Notes: generated by a model not told the origin, from the letters alone. DNA of 7,382 bases from Proteobacteria bacterium UBA1673 (GCA_002320385.1 DCKN01000066.1:1-7382); one strand, 5' to 3'. Positions 1-6,396 are shown, counted from the first letter of the stretch. Made by a program: numbers and translations.

Positions 1-359
1 TTGTTTTCAGATCCTACAAATTGCTTGCTAGCTTTTCTGATGCTTCGGATGCCAACCTTTCACCAAACAACCGCGGTCGCACCACCTGGCAAGCGTCGTG
101 GGGCGATTACTATTCTGTAGAGACTCCTGATTACTCGATTGCTCAGGCGAAGTTAAAGCTTCATTATGGGTATTGGACATCGATTGGCAAAGAAATTGAT
201 GCTAAAATAACCTATCCAGCCACAAAGCACGTTGACCTTGTACTTAAAGGATTTAACTTCATCCCTCTAATCTGGAATCCAGACTCGCAGAGCGGATTAG
301 TATTTTCTATCAACATCAATACACTAGAACGATTTTCAGCACAAAGCATACTGGGCTAA
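1..359 (+). CDS. TorF-like outer-membrane beta-barrel protein, C-terminal part (5' end outside window)
   Basis: Open from the window edge (frame begins at base 3) to TAA at 357-359, giving the last 118 residues of a longer protein. It aligns by eye with the C-terminal third of the next two genes: a Y-K/R-L-L strand, then W-G-D-Y with an aromatic/TP stretch, then a Y-W-x-x-I-G-K/R segment, 'Y-P' and 'VLKGFNF' matching 'VLKLFDF' in the second gene. The alternation of polar and hydrophobic residues suits amphipathic strands of an outer-membrane barrel. The signal peptide and the WRG motif seen in the relatives would lie upstream of the window. It ends SILG rather than in the terminal aromatic residue typical of barrel proteins. 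The full copy that follows has its own promoter, so the two need not be one transcript. Family membership with its neighbours is clear; the TorF/porin label is carried over from them and is less certain. Confidence 0.6.
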   Translation, partial: VFRSYKLLASFSDASDANLSPNNRGRTTWQASWGDYYSVETPDYSIAQAKLKLHYGYWTSIGKEIDAKITYPATKHVDLVLKGFNFIPLIWNPDSQSGLVFSININTLERFSAQSILG

Positions 360-467
360 TGTTGACTGGAATATCAACGCAACTTCTAAGGCACCATACC
401 CCATATCCTACCCTTGTGGTTCAGATAGGCTAATGTGTAAGCGATTAAAATTATCTTAAACTGTGCC

Positions 468-496
468 TTGAGTTCACTGCAAACTGCCGATATAAT
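468..496 (+). promoter_or_regulatory. sigma70-like promoter for the tandem porin-like genes
   Basis: TTGAGT at 468-473 (four of six to TTGACA), a 17-nt spacer and a perfect TATAAT at 491-496. Transcription would begin near 503 and leave a leader of roughly 22 nt before ATG 525. The in-frame TTG at 468 is the -35 box itself and the in-frame ATG at 495 overlaps the -10 box, so neither is a likely translation start. It should serve both 525-1448 and the overlapping 1448-2383. Confidence 0.6.
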
Positions 497-524
497 GAAT
501 AGATGTACCCTAGTTGAGTCGTTC

Positions 525-1448
525 ATGACTATTAGCAGATCATCGCTTGCAGCCCTTGTGGTCATGGGCGTTTATATGAACTGTAGTGCCTCAGTTGAGA
601 TTGAACTACCAGTCTCTGAACCCATTGAGTCTAATCAGCAGCTCTCGAATACTTTTAGGTTTGAGAATACAACTACGCTTGGTAGTGATGTGGTATGGAG
701 AGGTTATAGCTTGACAGACAAGCGCCCTGGCTGGACCAGCCTTAATGCTTTCAGGTGGCAACGTGGCAACTGGTCACACCATATTTCGTATAATCTTTAC
801 ACCAACGCTAGCGACGATACGCCCAGTCAAGGTCCAACAACGGTCACAGGACCTGCAGGCACAACCGCCCAAATTACCTATCTGATGACTGAATCAAAAA
901 TCGGTAGTCAGTTCATGCTGAGTGATGTTTTTGATAGCACTGTTGCATTAACTGTAAGTCGGGTTATCTATCAGTGGCCCAATGGATCGAATTGGTTGTG
1001 GACTGGTCCTGAGTGCGATTCTACTAATAACAACTTACTTTCGTCACTGTCTACAATTAAGCCTTTTAAAACAACCGAGCTCTCCGTTGAATGGCACAAC
1101 TATCGTTTATTGTTTGCAAAGTCTGATGACGGTAGTAAGCCCGTAGTTTCAGGCCAGACTCAAGGGGCAGACGTGCAGAACTATCAAGCAGCATACGGTA
1201 AAAACTGGGGTGATTACTTGCATATCGCAACGCCTGGTTATTTTTTTGCACCCGGCTATAGCGTGAATTTTGAGGTAGGCAATTGGGATGAAATTGGCCG
1301 TTACTTCCAAGCAAACATCTATTACCCATTCAATAAAACGATGACTGGCGTGTTGAAATTATTTGATTTTCGTGGCGCCAGTGGCATCGATGACCGTTAT
1401 GGAATAACTGTGAATCTTCAATTAAAACACCTGTCTGAGGTGAAATAA
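525..1448 (+). CDS. TorF-family-like outer-membrane beta-barrel protein (putative porin), copy 2
   Basis: A 307-residue protein, probably an outer-membrane beta-barrel. From ATG 525 it begins with a Sec-type signal peptide: a short n-region with Arg, a hydrophobic stretch LAALVVMGVY at about residues 8-17, and a small-residue CSAS cleavage region near 21-23. The mature protein has the early motif D-V-V-W-R-G-Y-S-L-T at about 55-64 followed by a proline, which resembles the SdY-x-x-RG-x-S-x-T signature of TorF/gcw_chp putative porins. Then follow YLMTESKIG (119-127), IYQWPNGSNW (148-157), one cysteine near 164 and WGDYLHIATPG (228-238), all shared wholly or partly with the next gene. The start rests on a GAG ribosome-binding remnant at 516-518, six bases ahead, and on the promoter occupying 468-496. 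Longer in-frame starts at 468 and 495 exist but lie in that promoter. The end, HLSEVK, is not a typical barrel terminus. Substrate and pore function cannot be read from the sequence. Confidence 0.6.
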   Translation: MTISRSSLAALVVMGVYMNCSASVEIELPVSEPIESNQQLSNTFRFENTTTLGSDVVWRGYSLTDKRPGWTSLNAFRWQRGNWSHHISYNLYTNASDDTPSQGPTTVTGPAGTTAQITYLMTESKIGSQFMLSDVFDSTVALTVSRVIYQWPNGSNWLWTGPECDSTNNNLLSSLSTIKPFKTTELSVEWHNYRLLFAKSDDGSKPVVSGQTQGADVQNYQAAYGKNWGDYLHIATPGYFFAPGYSVNFEVGNWDEIGRYFQANIYYPFNKTMTGVLKLFDFRGASGIDDRYGITVNLQLKHLSEVK

Positions 1449-1450
1449 TG
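1437..1450 (+). promoter_or_regulatory. Shine-Dalgarno and overlapping stop/start (translational coupling)
   Basis: GAGG at 1437-1440 lies inside the last codons of the upstream gene, seven bases ahead of ATG 1448. The stop TAA (1446-1448) and the start ATG (1448-1450) share one base. This arrangement supports 1448 as the true start and implies that ribosomes finishing the upstream gene can reinitiate on the downstream one. Confidence 0.65.
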
Positions 1451-2383
1451 GGTGGATGTGTGGACAATATGATGCGGATAGAAAAAACTCAATCGGATAA
1501 AAGTTATTTTCACAGTGCTTTGATTAACTTAATCTATGTTATCCCTGGTGTTTTTTGCATGATGCCGGTAGAATCTACTGCCTATGTTGACATCGCGCCA
1601 CCAGTACCTATTGACACTACGACCCAGCTCAATCCCAGCGGTAATGCATTTAAGTTTACCGCTGAGGCAACACTCCATAGCGAATTGCGTTGGCGAGGCA
1701 TGCCAATCACAGCAAGTAATCCTGGCTTATCCACTAAGACTGAGGTTGCGTACAATCATGGTCGTTTTGTAAGTTTGGTTAATGTCAATACATACAGCTA
1801 TTCTATGGATACTCCGGCGTCCCAACCTGTCAATACGCTAACTGACAATGCCTACCTGATGACTGAGTCACGCATCGGCACAAGAATTATCATTGGCAAT
1901 ACTTCTTCAAGTAGCACATATCTTGAACTTGCGCGTACGATTTATCAATGGCCAGGCGGTACAAGCTGGAAATATGTTCAAGAGACCTGTACAAATGCAG
2001 GAACCACCAGCACATATATCACTGAATCTCAAGATATTAGCCCAGTCAAAACATCCGATATTACGCTCAATCTCTTTGGCTTAACCATCTCGTATAGCAT
2101 GAGCAATCTTAGTGGAATAAGCACAAGTGATGCTCTAAGTCGGCAATTGTTTGAAGATTATTTTCACATAGTAACGAAGCCTCATCAGCTATCAAAATCC
2201 TACAGCGTGCACTTTGAATATGGCTATTCTGAAAATACTGGCCAACATTATGACTTTAATATCAACTTTAACTTTGATAAAGCGATAACTGGCACGCTGA
2301 AACTCTATGAATTTAAAACTTCTACCACGACATTTGATGATCAGCTCGGTCTGATTGCAGCACTTCACTATAATTTTGCTTAA
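1448..2383 (+). CDS. TorF-family-like outer-membrane beta-barrel protein (putative porin), copy 3
   Basis: A 311-residue paralogue of the preceding protein. The N-terminus has a long polar n-region (1-22) and then a hydrophobic segment ALINLIYVIPGVFCMM (24-39) with likely cleavage near STA-Y (43-46), so export is expected although the signal peptide is longer than usual. Shared family positions are ELRWRGMPIT (79-88), YLMTESRIG (136-144), TIYQWPGGTSW (164-174), one cysteine at 181, EDYFHI (236-241) and ITGTLKLYEF (280-289). The rest is polar, rich in Ser/Thr/Asn, with short alternating hydrophobic strands, as expected for a barrel with extracellular loops. The C-terminus LHYNFA puts a Phe one residue from the end, close to the usual barrel-insertion signal. 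A shorter start at 1469 or 1472 would trim the n-region, but the strong ribosome-binding site favours 1448. It forms a two-gene operon with 525-1448. The exact transported solute, if any, is unknown. Confidence 0.6.
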   Translation: MGGCVDNMMRIEKTQSDKSYFHSALINLIYVIPGVFCMMPVESTAYVDIAPPVPIDTTTQLNPSGNAFKFTAEATLHSELRWRGMPITASNPGLSTKTEVAYNHGRFVSLVNVNTYSYSMDTPASQPVNTLTDNAYLMTESRIGTRIIIGNTSSSSTYLELARTIYQWPGGTSWKYVQETCTNAGTTSTYITESQDISPVKTSDITLNLFGLTISYSMSNLSGISTSDALSRQLFEDYFHIVTKPHQLSKSYSVHFEYGYSENTGQHYDFNINFNFDKAITGTLKLYEFKTSTTTFDDQLGLIAALHYNFA

Positions 2384-2607
2384 TCCGTCTAGATAAGATT
2401 CTCTTTATGATATCTCAATGAGCTGAGTCCTTGCCGTGTTGTGATCTTAATGGCCGATGGGATCTTTGCTTAGCTTAATCGCATCATTGCAAAGTTGTTA
2501 AGCGCACTTCCTCATGATACATCCATTGCAGTGTCTGCGCCAAAACACAGGGCCGCGTTAAACGATTATTGCATTGATCGGACGAGTTAAATGAACCTAC
2601 TTAACCG
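2384..2607. other. convergent intergenic gap, no gene seen
   Basis: This stretch lies between the ends of the porin-like gene (+) and the glycosyltransferase gene (-). Reading frames here are very short and none has a ribosome-binding site. The only pairing worth noting is CTTTGC (2464-2469) with GCAAAG (2489-2494), which competes with GCTTAA (2473-2478) and TTAAGC (2498-2503). Neither is followed by a T run on either strand, so no intrinsic terminator can be called with confidence. Confidence 0.5.
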
Positions 2608-3747
2608 TCAGTCAAGTTTTTCTTCGACTATTTCAACTAGCCGCTCTTTCACCGTTTCTTTTAATACTTCATAGTTCTTATCAGGGTCAATGTGTAACGA
2701 CTTGCTCCAGATTGTGCAGTAGGCGTTATCGTCTTTGAGTAGACCAATGACCTGATCAACGACTGCGTCAACAGAGTCATAGTCTGGTCCGAATACAACT
2801 GCCTCACGATCAATATTTCCTAGTACACTTCTGTCTGCGGCATAGATCGGGATTGCGCCTGCTAGCCACGCTTGATAAGGCTTTTCAGTGATATACCCGG
2901 GATAGGTACGATTTTCATAAGCAATCACAAACTTACAATTTTTCATCCAGTTTAACTCGTCGCCCCTTGGCACAATGTAGCCGATATTATTCTCTACCTT
3001 GCCACCTGAAGCTGCATAAGTTTTTTCTGAAAGCGATCTGAATAATTCTACGCGCTCATGTGATAGACTCATCACATCTTTGTCATCTGTGCTCTGATTA
3101 GAAAGAAAGCACACGTCATACTTTCTTTGACTTGGGCTACATCCGCCTGCGCGGTATAAATCTTTTCCTGGGTCGTAAAGCGTTGATATTTTATCGTGAA
3201 AAAACTCGTATGCTGCTCCAGCAATCGTCATATATCGAGGATGATCCACTTTGAGATCGTAACCCATCATTAAATCAAAACAATTGTCAAAGCCTTCTGG
3301 GTAGCTTGTTTGTGTATCGTGACTGTACAAGATTTTAATTGGCGCTGAATCGCCACAAATCCTTTGTGGTGTTACTTTTTTCTTATCTAATCCAAATAAC
3401 CAACGAAAGGCGTCGTTTGGTAGACTTAACCAGGAAACAAAGCTTTGACTGTACCCTGAAACTAAAAAAATATCGGCGTGCTCATTAATATCGGAGGTGT
3501 AGACAACATCATACCTTTTTTCAAGATAGCTCTGAAAGCCTGACAATAAACCTTTGTGCTTCAGATATGAGAGATCGCCTTTTACCACAAGCCGCCGCTT
3601 AGGTAGCTGAGTTGAGGATTGAGGTTGCGCATCAAGCTTGGTTTGCGCTGGCTTTGCTGATGCCCAGGCCTGCTGAGAAGACAGTAGTGTTGCTGCAATG
3701 AGCGTCGACCAGCAATGTTTTGTACATGACGTTATGGGTGCTAGCAT
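2608..3747 (-). CDS. GT10-family alpha-1,3-fucosyltransferase-like glycosyltransferase with signal peptide
   Basis: A 379-residue protein with the C-terminal domain of GT10 (Glyco_transf_10) enzymes, which transfer fucose from GDP-fucose to GlcNAc/Glc residues of glycans. The diagnostic part runs from about residue 210 to 305: Y-D-V-C-F-L-S-N, R232 in HERVELFRSLS, a K-x-Y-x-A-S-G-G-K-V-E-N-N-I-G block (242-256), then F-V-I-A-Y-E-N-R (273-280), G-Y-I-T-E-K (284-289) and A-G-A-I-P-I-Y (296-302). The AYEN...YITEK core matches the donor-binding signature of the family. The N-terminus looks secreted: Lys/His-containing start, hydrophobic STLIAATLLSS (14-24), AWA cleavage site near 27-29, then a Q/S/T/P-rich linker to about residue 50. 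Known bacterial GT10 enzymes mostly act in the cytosol, so this is odd. ATG 3747 is supported by AGGA seven bases upstream on the minus strand. It is transcribed divergently from the nucleotide transporter. The acceptor is unknown, and another deoxyhexose or sugar donor is possible. Confidence 0.8.
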   Translation of the reverse strand: MLAPITSCTKHCWSTLIAATLLSSQQAWASAKPAQTKLDAQPQSSTQLPKRRLVVKGDLSYLKHKGLLSGFQSYLEKRYDVVYTSDINEHADIFLVSGYSQSFVSWLSLPNDAFRWLFGLDKKKVTPQRICGDSAPIKILYSHDTQTSYPEGFDNCFDLMMGYDLKVDHPRYMTIAGAAYEFFHDKISTLYDPGKDLYRAGGCSPSQRKYDVCFLSNQSTDDKDVMSLSHERVELFRSLSEKTYAASGGKVENNIGYIVPRGDELNWMKNCKFVIAYENRTYPGYITEKPYQAWLAGAIPIYAADRSVLGNIDREAVVFGPDYDSVDAVVDQVIGLLKDDNAYCTIWSKSLHIDPDKNYEVLKETVKERLVEIVEEKLD

Positions 3748-3774
3748 GGACCATTCCTACGTGAACCATAGTTT

Positions 3775-3780
3775 ATTATA
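3775..3780 (-). promoter_or_regulatory. -10 box for the glycosyltransferase gene
   Basis: The plus-strand ATTATA reads as a perfect TATAAT on the minus strand. Transcription would start near 3768 and leave about 20 nt of leader, enough for the AGGA ribosome-binding site before ATG 3747. No good -35 box is found at 16-19 nt. The T-rich strand of the A9 tract at 3793-3801 lies where the -35 or an UP-like element would sit. Confidence 0.4.
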
Positions 3781-3880
3781 AATACTTCACACAAAAAAAA
3801 ACACCCTAACTGCATATATTATCTGACTTTCTAGTTATTCATTGATCATTCATCTTAGTATTCGCATGGTAATTTACCGC

Positions 3881-3905
3881 TCATATGTATATCATACGCA
3901 TATGA
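3881..3905. promoter_or_regulatory. TCATATG-N11-CATATGA inverted repeat upstream of the transporter gene
   Basis: TCATATG at 3881-3887 and CATATGA at 3899-3905 form perfect 7-bp arms around an 11-nt centre. The right arm ends three bases before the ribosome-binding site of the transporter gene. The arms are 18 bp apart centre to centre, close to two helical turns, which would suit a dimeric repressor. The centre contains TATCAT (3890-3895), a five-of-six match to a -10 box but without a convincing -35. The operator role is inference; an mRNA hairpin near the start codon is an alternative. Confidence 0.35.
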
Positions 3906-3907
3906 TT

Positions 3908-3912
3908 GAGGG
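3908..3912 (+). promoter_or_regulatory. Shine-Dalgarno deciding the GTG start at 3920
   Basis: GAGGG lies seven bases ahead of GTG 3920. The first in-frame ATG (3932) would be 19 bases away, too far for this site, so the GTG start is preferred. Confidence 0.6.
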
Positions 3913-3919
3913 TATTTAA

Positions 3920-5338
3920 GTGTTAAAGGTTATGCAAAAACTTGATAAAAACTTCCTGCGCCACTGCTACATGTGCGTGTTGGCTTTGTCATCAACGATT
4001 GGATTCAATGTTATGCGTGGCATGCGCGAAACGGTGATTTTTCAGTTTGGTAAAAACGGTGCGATGTATACTCCGTTTTTTAGAATTATGAGTGTACTTC
4101 CGATCTCTACATTGATGTTTGTTTACTATCTTTATGTTAAGCGGCGTTTTGATACATTGACTGCATACTACGCTGTCGTCTCTCCTTTTCTGATCTATTT
4201 CGTACTCTTTGCTGTTTTTTCTGACCCCCATGCTGTGGCGACAACGCAATATAGCGGTTGGCTACAGGCATGGATCCAAGCGTATGCGCCTCTAGAATTA
4301 GTTGCTGGTGCTATGGTTCATTGGGATAAGACTATTTATTACGCTTTGTGCGAAATCTGGGGATCTTTCACACTCGTTATACTGTTTTGGCAAATCGCAA
4401 ATGAAACCTATACCGATGATCAAGCTGCGCGATTGTATCCAGTCTTTTCTATGCTTGGTGGTGCTGGCATCATCTGTTCATCGATTATCATTCGTTATAT
4501 GGGTCGACACCCTAATATTACTGTTATGGCCACTCAATTGATCGTTCTTTTAGGTCTGGTTAATTGCTGGCTGGTCACAAAGGTTTGGAAAGCCTGTTCT
4601 GAATACCGGGCAACGAAACCAAAAATTTTAATTGGATTGCGTCGAGGAATCAAACTTGCTTTGACGACCCCGCATATTCTTTATCTCTCTTTATGCATTA
4701 TCAGTTTCAGCATACTGTGTAATATATATGAGAATGCAGTGAGAAATATCATTCTTCAGCACTTTCATAGTGAGCAAGCTGTGTTCAGCTTCTGGGGTGG
4801 CTTTTATATGGGTAAAGGCTTGCTCGTGATCAGCGCTAATATCTTGAGTAAATTTTTATTGCGCCAATTTGGGTGGTTCTACGTTGCCATAACGACCCCG
4901 ATCGTGAGTATTTTATCCATTCACCTTGCGCTCACGGTCCCAAGCATTAACGTTGGTTACACACTTGGCCATGCGCACTACTTACTGCCCTTGTTTGCGT
5001 TATTACTGCAGCTGAATTTTGCAGTTAAGTATGCATTTTTTGACCCCACAAAGGAGATGGCATATATTCCTCTGTCTGATGAGCAAAAAACCTATGGCAA
5101 GACGATTGCTGATGGTCTTGGGTCTCGAATAGGCGGTATTAGTAGTGGCTTAATACAGACGCTGGCAATTTTTACCGCATCGGGAAATCAGTTTGCGCAG
5201 ATTGCACCTTATCTCTTAATTGCCTGTAGCTTGGTTTCAATTCTGTGGGTTTGGGCCATGAGTAATCTCAGCCGAAGCTATACTGCCATGACCACATCTC
5301 AAGAAGCGCCAGCTCTGTTATTATCACCCAGCACTTGA
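3920..5338 (+). CDS. Tlc-family nucleotide (ATP/ADP-type) transporter
   Basis: A 472-residue polytopic inner-membrane protein of the Tlc/NTT family, which exchanges host ATP for ADP or imports other nucleotides in intracellular bacteria and plastids. About eleven to twelve hydrophobic segments are spread over the length, with length near that of short bacterial members. Family hallmarks by eye: the N-terminal N-x-M-R-G-M-R-E-T-V-I segment (30-40); E-I-W-G-S-F-x-L-V-I-L-F-W-Q-I-A-N (145-161) followed by the A-x-R-L-Y-P-V-F stretch (170-176); a C-N-I-Y-E-N helix (267-272); and the highly characteristic F-D-P-T-K-E-M-A-Y-I-P-L (374-385) with Y-G-K-T-I-A-D-G-L-G-S-R-I-G (392-405). In most relatives the first motif reads RD-x-KD-T, so Arg36 appears to replace a conserved lysine. 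Start GTG 3920 is chosen on its ribosome-binding site. It stands alone, divergent from the glycosyltransferase; the following gene has its own candidate promoter. Whether it is an energy antiporter or a nucleotide importer cannot be told from the sequence. Confidence 0.9.
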   Translation: MLKVMQKLDKNFLRHCYMCVLALSSTIGFNVMRGMRETVIFQFGKNGAMYTPFFRIMSVLPISTLMFVYYLYVKRRFDTLTAYYAVVSPFLIYFVLFAVFSDPHAVATTQYSGWLQAWIQAYAPLELVAGAMVHWDKTIYYALCEIWGSFTLVILFWQIANETYTDDQAARLYPVFSMLGGAGIICSSIIIRYMGRHPNITVMATQLIVLLGLVNCWLVTKVWKACSEYRATKPKILIGLRRGIKLALTTPHILYLSLCIISFSILCNIYENAVRNIILQHFHSEQAVFSFWGGFYMGKGLLVISANILSKFLLRQFGWFYVAITTPIVSILSIHLALTVPSINVGYTLGHAHYLLPLFALLLQLNFAVKYAFFDPTKEMAYIPLSDEQKTYGKTIADGLGSRIGGISSGLIQTLAIFTASGNQFAQIAPYLLIACSLVSILWVWAMSNLSRSYTAMTTSQEAPALLLSPST

Positions 5339-5366
5339 TTCTATATTGCGTGAGATAATAACCCTA

Positions 5367-5396
5367 TTGTCAGCGGCAATGCGGCTGTGGTATTGT
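5367..5396 (+). promoter_or_regulatory. candidate promoter for the small outer-membrane protein gene
   Basis: TTGTCA at 5367-5372 (five of six), an 18-nt spacer and TATTGT at 5391-5396 (four of six). The bases TGG just before the -10 make it an extended -10 type. The start of transcription would be near 5403, leaving a leader of about 20 nt with the GGAG at 5415-5418. A second possible -10, TATTAT at 5398-5403, has no partner -35. Confidence 0.4.
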
Positions 5397-5423
5397 GTAT
5401 TATCTACATCCACCGGAGCATTT

Positions 5424-5984
5424 ATGACTCGCAATCTTTCTATTCTTGCATTACTCGTTGTCCTACCCACCTATTCTTTTGCAGCCGCGCCAGTGGCCAA
5501 AAGCAAGGCCAGTGATCCATCTAGTTCTGCCTTCTCTGTTGAAGTATCTGTATCATCACCTAGCAAGGTAAATACCAGCACGCTCAATGGTTTTCTAACA
5601 TTTAATGACCGTTACTCTATAGGGTTTGGCCTACCTTCAAAAACGGATGTCAAAGTCGATTACGGTAATGCTCTAGCTTTCGATTTCGAGTACGTTACGA
5701 TTCCCTTTTCGCTCAGGTATGAGAGCCCTTTGTCCCCAGACTGTAATTATTTATTTAATCTTGAAACGGTTTATTATTACGTGGATAATTCTATTGCAAG
5801 TTCTACTGGGAACTCATTTGGCTATGCATTTGAATTTGGATTTGCGCATAAGCTTAGTGAATGCGATAAACTCATATTTCTGTCAACACTATACCGTCAT
5901 GCGGATCCTAAACTATCCAGCACCTCAGATGATGTTAAAACTTATCTGTCTGGTGGAAAAATTGCCTATCAACATACTTTTTAG
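5424..5984 (+). CDS. small secreted outer-membrane beta-barrel protein, family not recognised
   Basis: A 186-residue protein, probably an eight- to ten-stranded outer-membrane barrel. From ATG 5424 it has a textbook signal peptide: MTRN, hydrophobic LSILALLVVLP (5-15), and cleavage after SFA (18-20). GGAG at 5415-5418 lies five bases ahead. An in-frame start at 5346 would add 26 residues that bury the signal peptide and cover the promoter, so it is not used. After a Ser/Ala/Lys linker (about 21-35) the chain alternates polar and hydrophobic residues with many aromatic residues, for example YSIGFGL, the LAFDFEYVTIPFSLRYE pair of strands, LETVYYYVD and FGYAFEFGFAHKL. Two cysteines lie far apart in the mature chain. 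It ends G-K-I-A-Y-Q-H-T-F; the terminal Phe with aromatic residues at alternate positions is the classic BAM insertion signal. It resembles general outer-membrane beta-barrel (OmpA/OmpW-like) domains in form only. No function can be assigned. Confidence 0.6.
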   Translation: MTRNLSILALLVVLPTYSFAAAPVAKSKASDPSSSAFSVEVSVSSPSKVNTSTLNGFLTFNDRYSIGFGLPSKTDVKVDYGNALAFDFEYVTIPFSLRYESPLSPDCNYLFNLETVYYYVDNSIASSTGNSFGYAFEFGFAHKLSECDKLIFLSTLYRHADPKLSSTSDDVKTYLSGGKIAYQHTF

Positions 5985-6003
5985 TCGAGCCACAAATATA
6001 CTA

Positions 6004-6063
6004 TTAGATCGATGCCAGGGAGCGAGTGCTTCGTGCTTACGCCCTGGCTTCTGATCGACCTAA
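6004..6063. repeat. long imperfect stem-loop (dyad) downstream of the outer-membrane protein gene
   Basis: Left arm 6004-6020 reads TTAGATCGAT then GCCAGGG; right arm 6042-6063 reads CCCTGGC, five extra bases (6049-6053), then ATCGACCTAA. Pairing gives a perfect 7-bp GC-rich inner stem and an outer 10-bp stem with one A:C mismatch, separated by a 5-nt one-sided bulge. The 21-nt loop can fold a little further (AGC 6021-6023 with GCT 6035-6037). It begins 19 bases after the stop codon. No T run follows, so it is not a standard intrinsic terminator. It could protect the mRNA 3' end, be a REP-like dispersed repeat, or be part of a structured RNA. Confidence 0.55.
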
Positions 6064-6304
6064 GCTCTATATAAAACTGATTCGCTCGACTCATCCATCT
6101 GAGTCACTGTCTTGTTAGCTTTTGAGCATTATCGCTGCCTTGGCCTCCTTTTCATACTCAGAAATTCTGCTTTAGTACGCAATAACCATAAGGGGTTCGC
6201 GACACCATTGTTTCCATGATCAAACTCGTCTATGAGCGGGCTTATTGTCATTTGCGTGTTGGCCGTCTTTATTAAGATAAATCTTTACATAAAATATCAG
6301 ATAC
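6064..6304. other. non-coding stretch with two small dyads
   Basis: This is the middle of the 420-bp gap between the outer-membrane protein gene and the methyltransferase gene. No reading frame with a ribosome-binding site is seen. GACTCA (6088-6093) and TGAGTC (6100-6105) form a perfect 6-bp hairpin with a 6-nt loop; a weak T-rich stretch follows some bases later, so it might assist termination of the upstream gene. AAGAT-AA-ATCTT (6274-6285) is a short perfect dyad about 20 bp upstream of the next promoter's -35 box and could be a protein-binding site. Neither role is shown by the sequence alone. Confidence 0.35.
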
Positions 6305-6333
6305 TTGACTATGTACAATGCTTATTTAATAAT
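6305..6333 (+). promoter_or_regulatory. sigma70-like promoter for the methyltransferase gene
   Basis: TTGACT at 6305-6310 (five of six), exactly 17 nt, then AATAAT at 6328-6333 (five of six). Transcription would start near 6340, giving a leader of about 68 nt before GTG 6408. The in-frame TTG at 6354 would then be only some 14 bases into the message and has no ribosome-binding site. Confidence 0.5.
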
Positions 6334-6396
6334 AGATTCGCCTGGCATCCACATTGTCGCTGTACAGGCACAGGCTATGCAGTTGTATGATGACTT

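Noticed and set aside
1066..1329. Minus-strand open frame inside the second porin-like gene
   Set aside because: It is antisense to a gene with a signal peptide and clear paralogues; its composition is Arg/Ser/Gln-rich with no motif.
1584..2084. Two short plus-strand frames (1584-1772 and 1893-2084) inside the third porin-like gene
   Set aside because: Both are out-of-frame shadows of the coding sequence with no supporting start signal.
3992..4249. Minus-strand open frame inside the transporter gene
   Set aside because: Antisense shadow of a strongly recognised Tlc coding region; highly basic, no recognisable domain.
5719..6054. Plus-strand frame overlapping the end of the outer-membrane protein gene
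   Set aside because: It lies out of frame over a gene with a signal peptide and barrel terminus, and its tail reads through the 6004-6063 stem-loop; no ribosome-binding site.
6194..6200. GGTTCGC resembling a tRNA T-loop
   Set aside because: No matching acceptor stem, anticodon arm or D-loop could be assembled around it.
6216..6275. 19-codon plus-strand open frame in the 420-bp gap
   Set aside because: No ribosome-binding site and no recognisable features; expected by chance.
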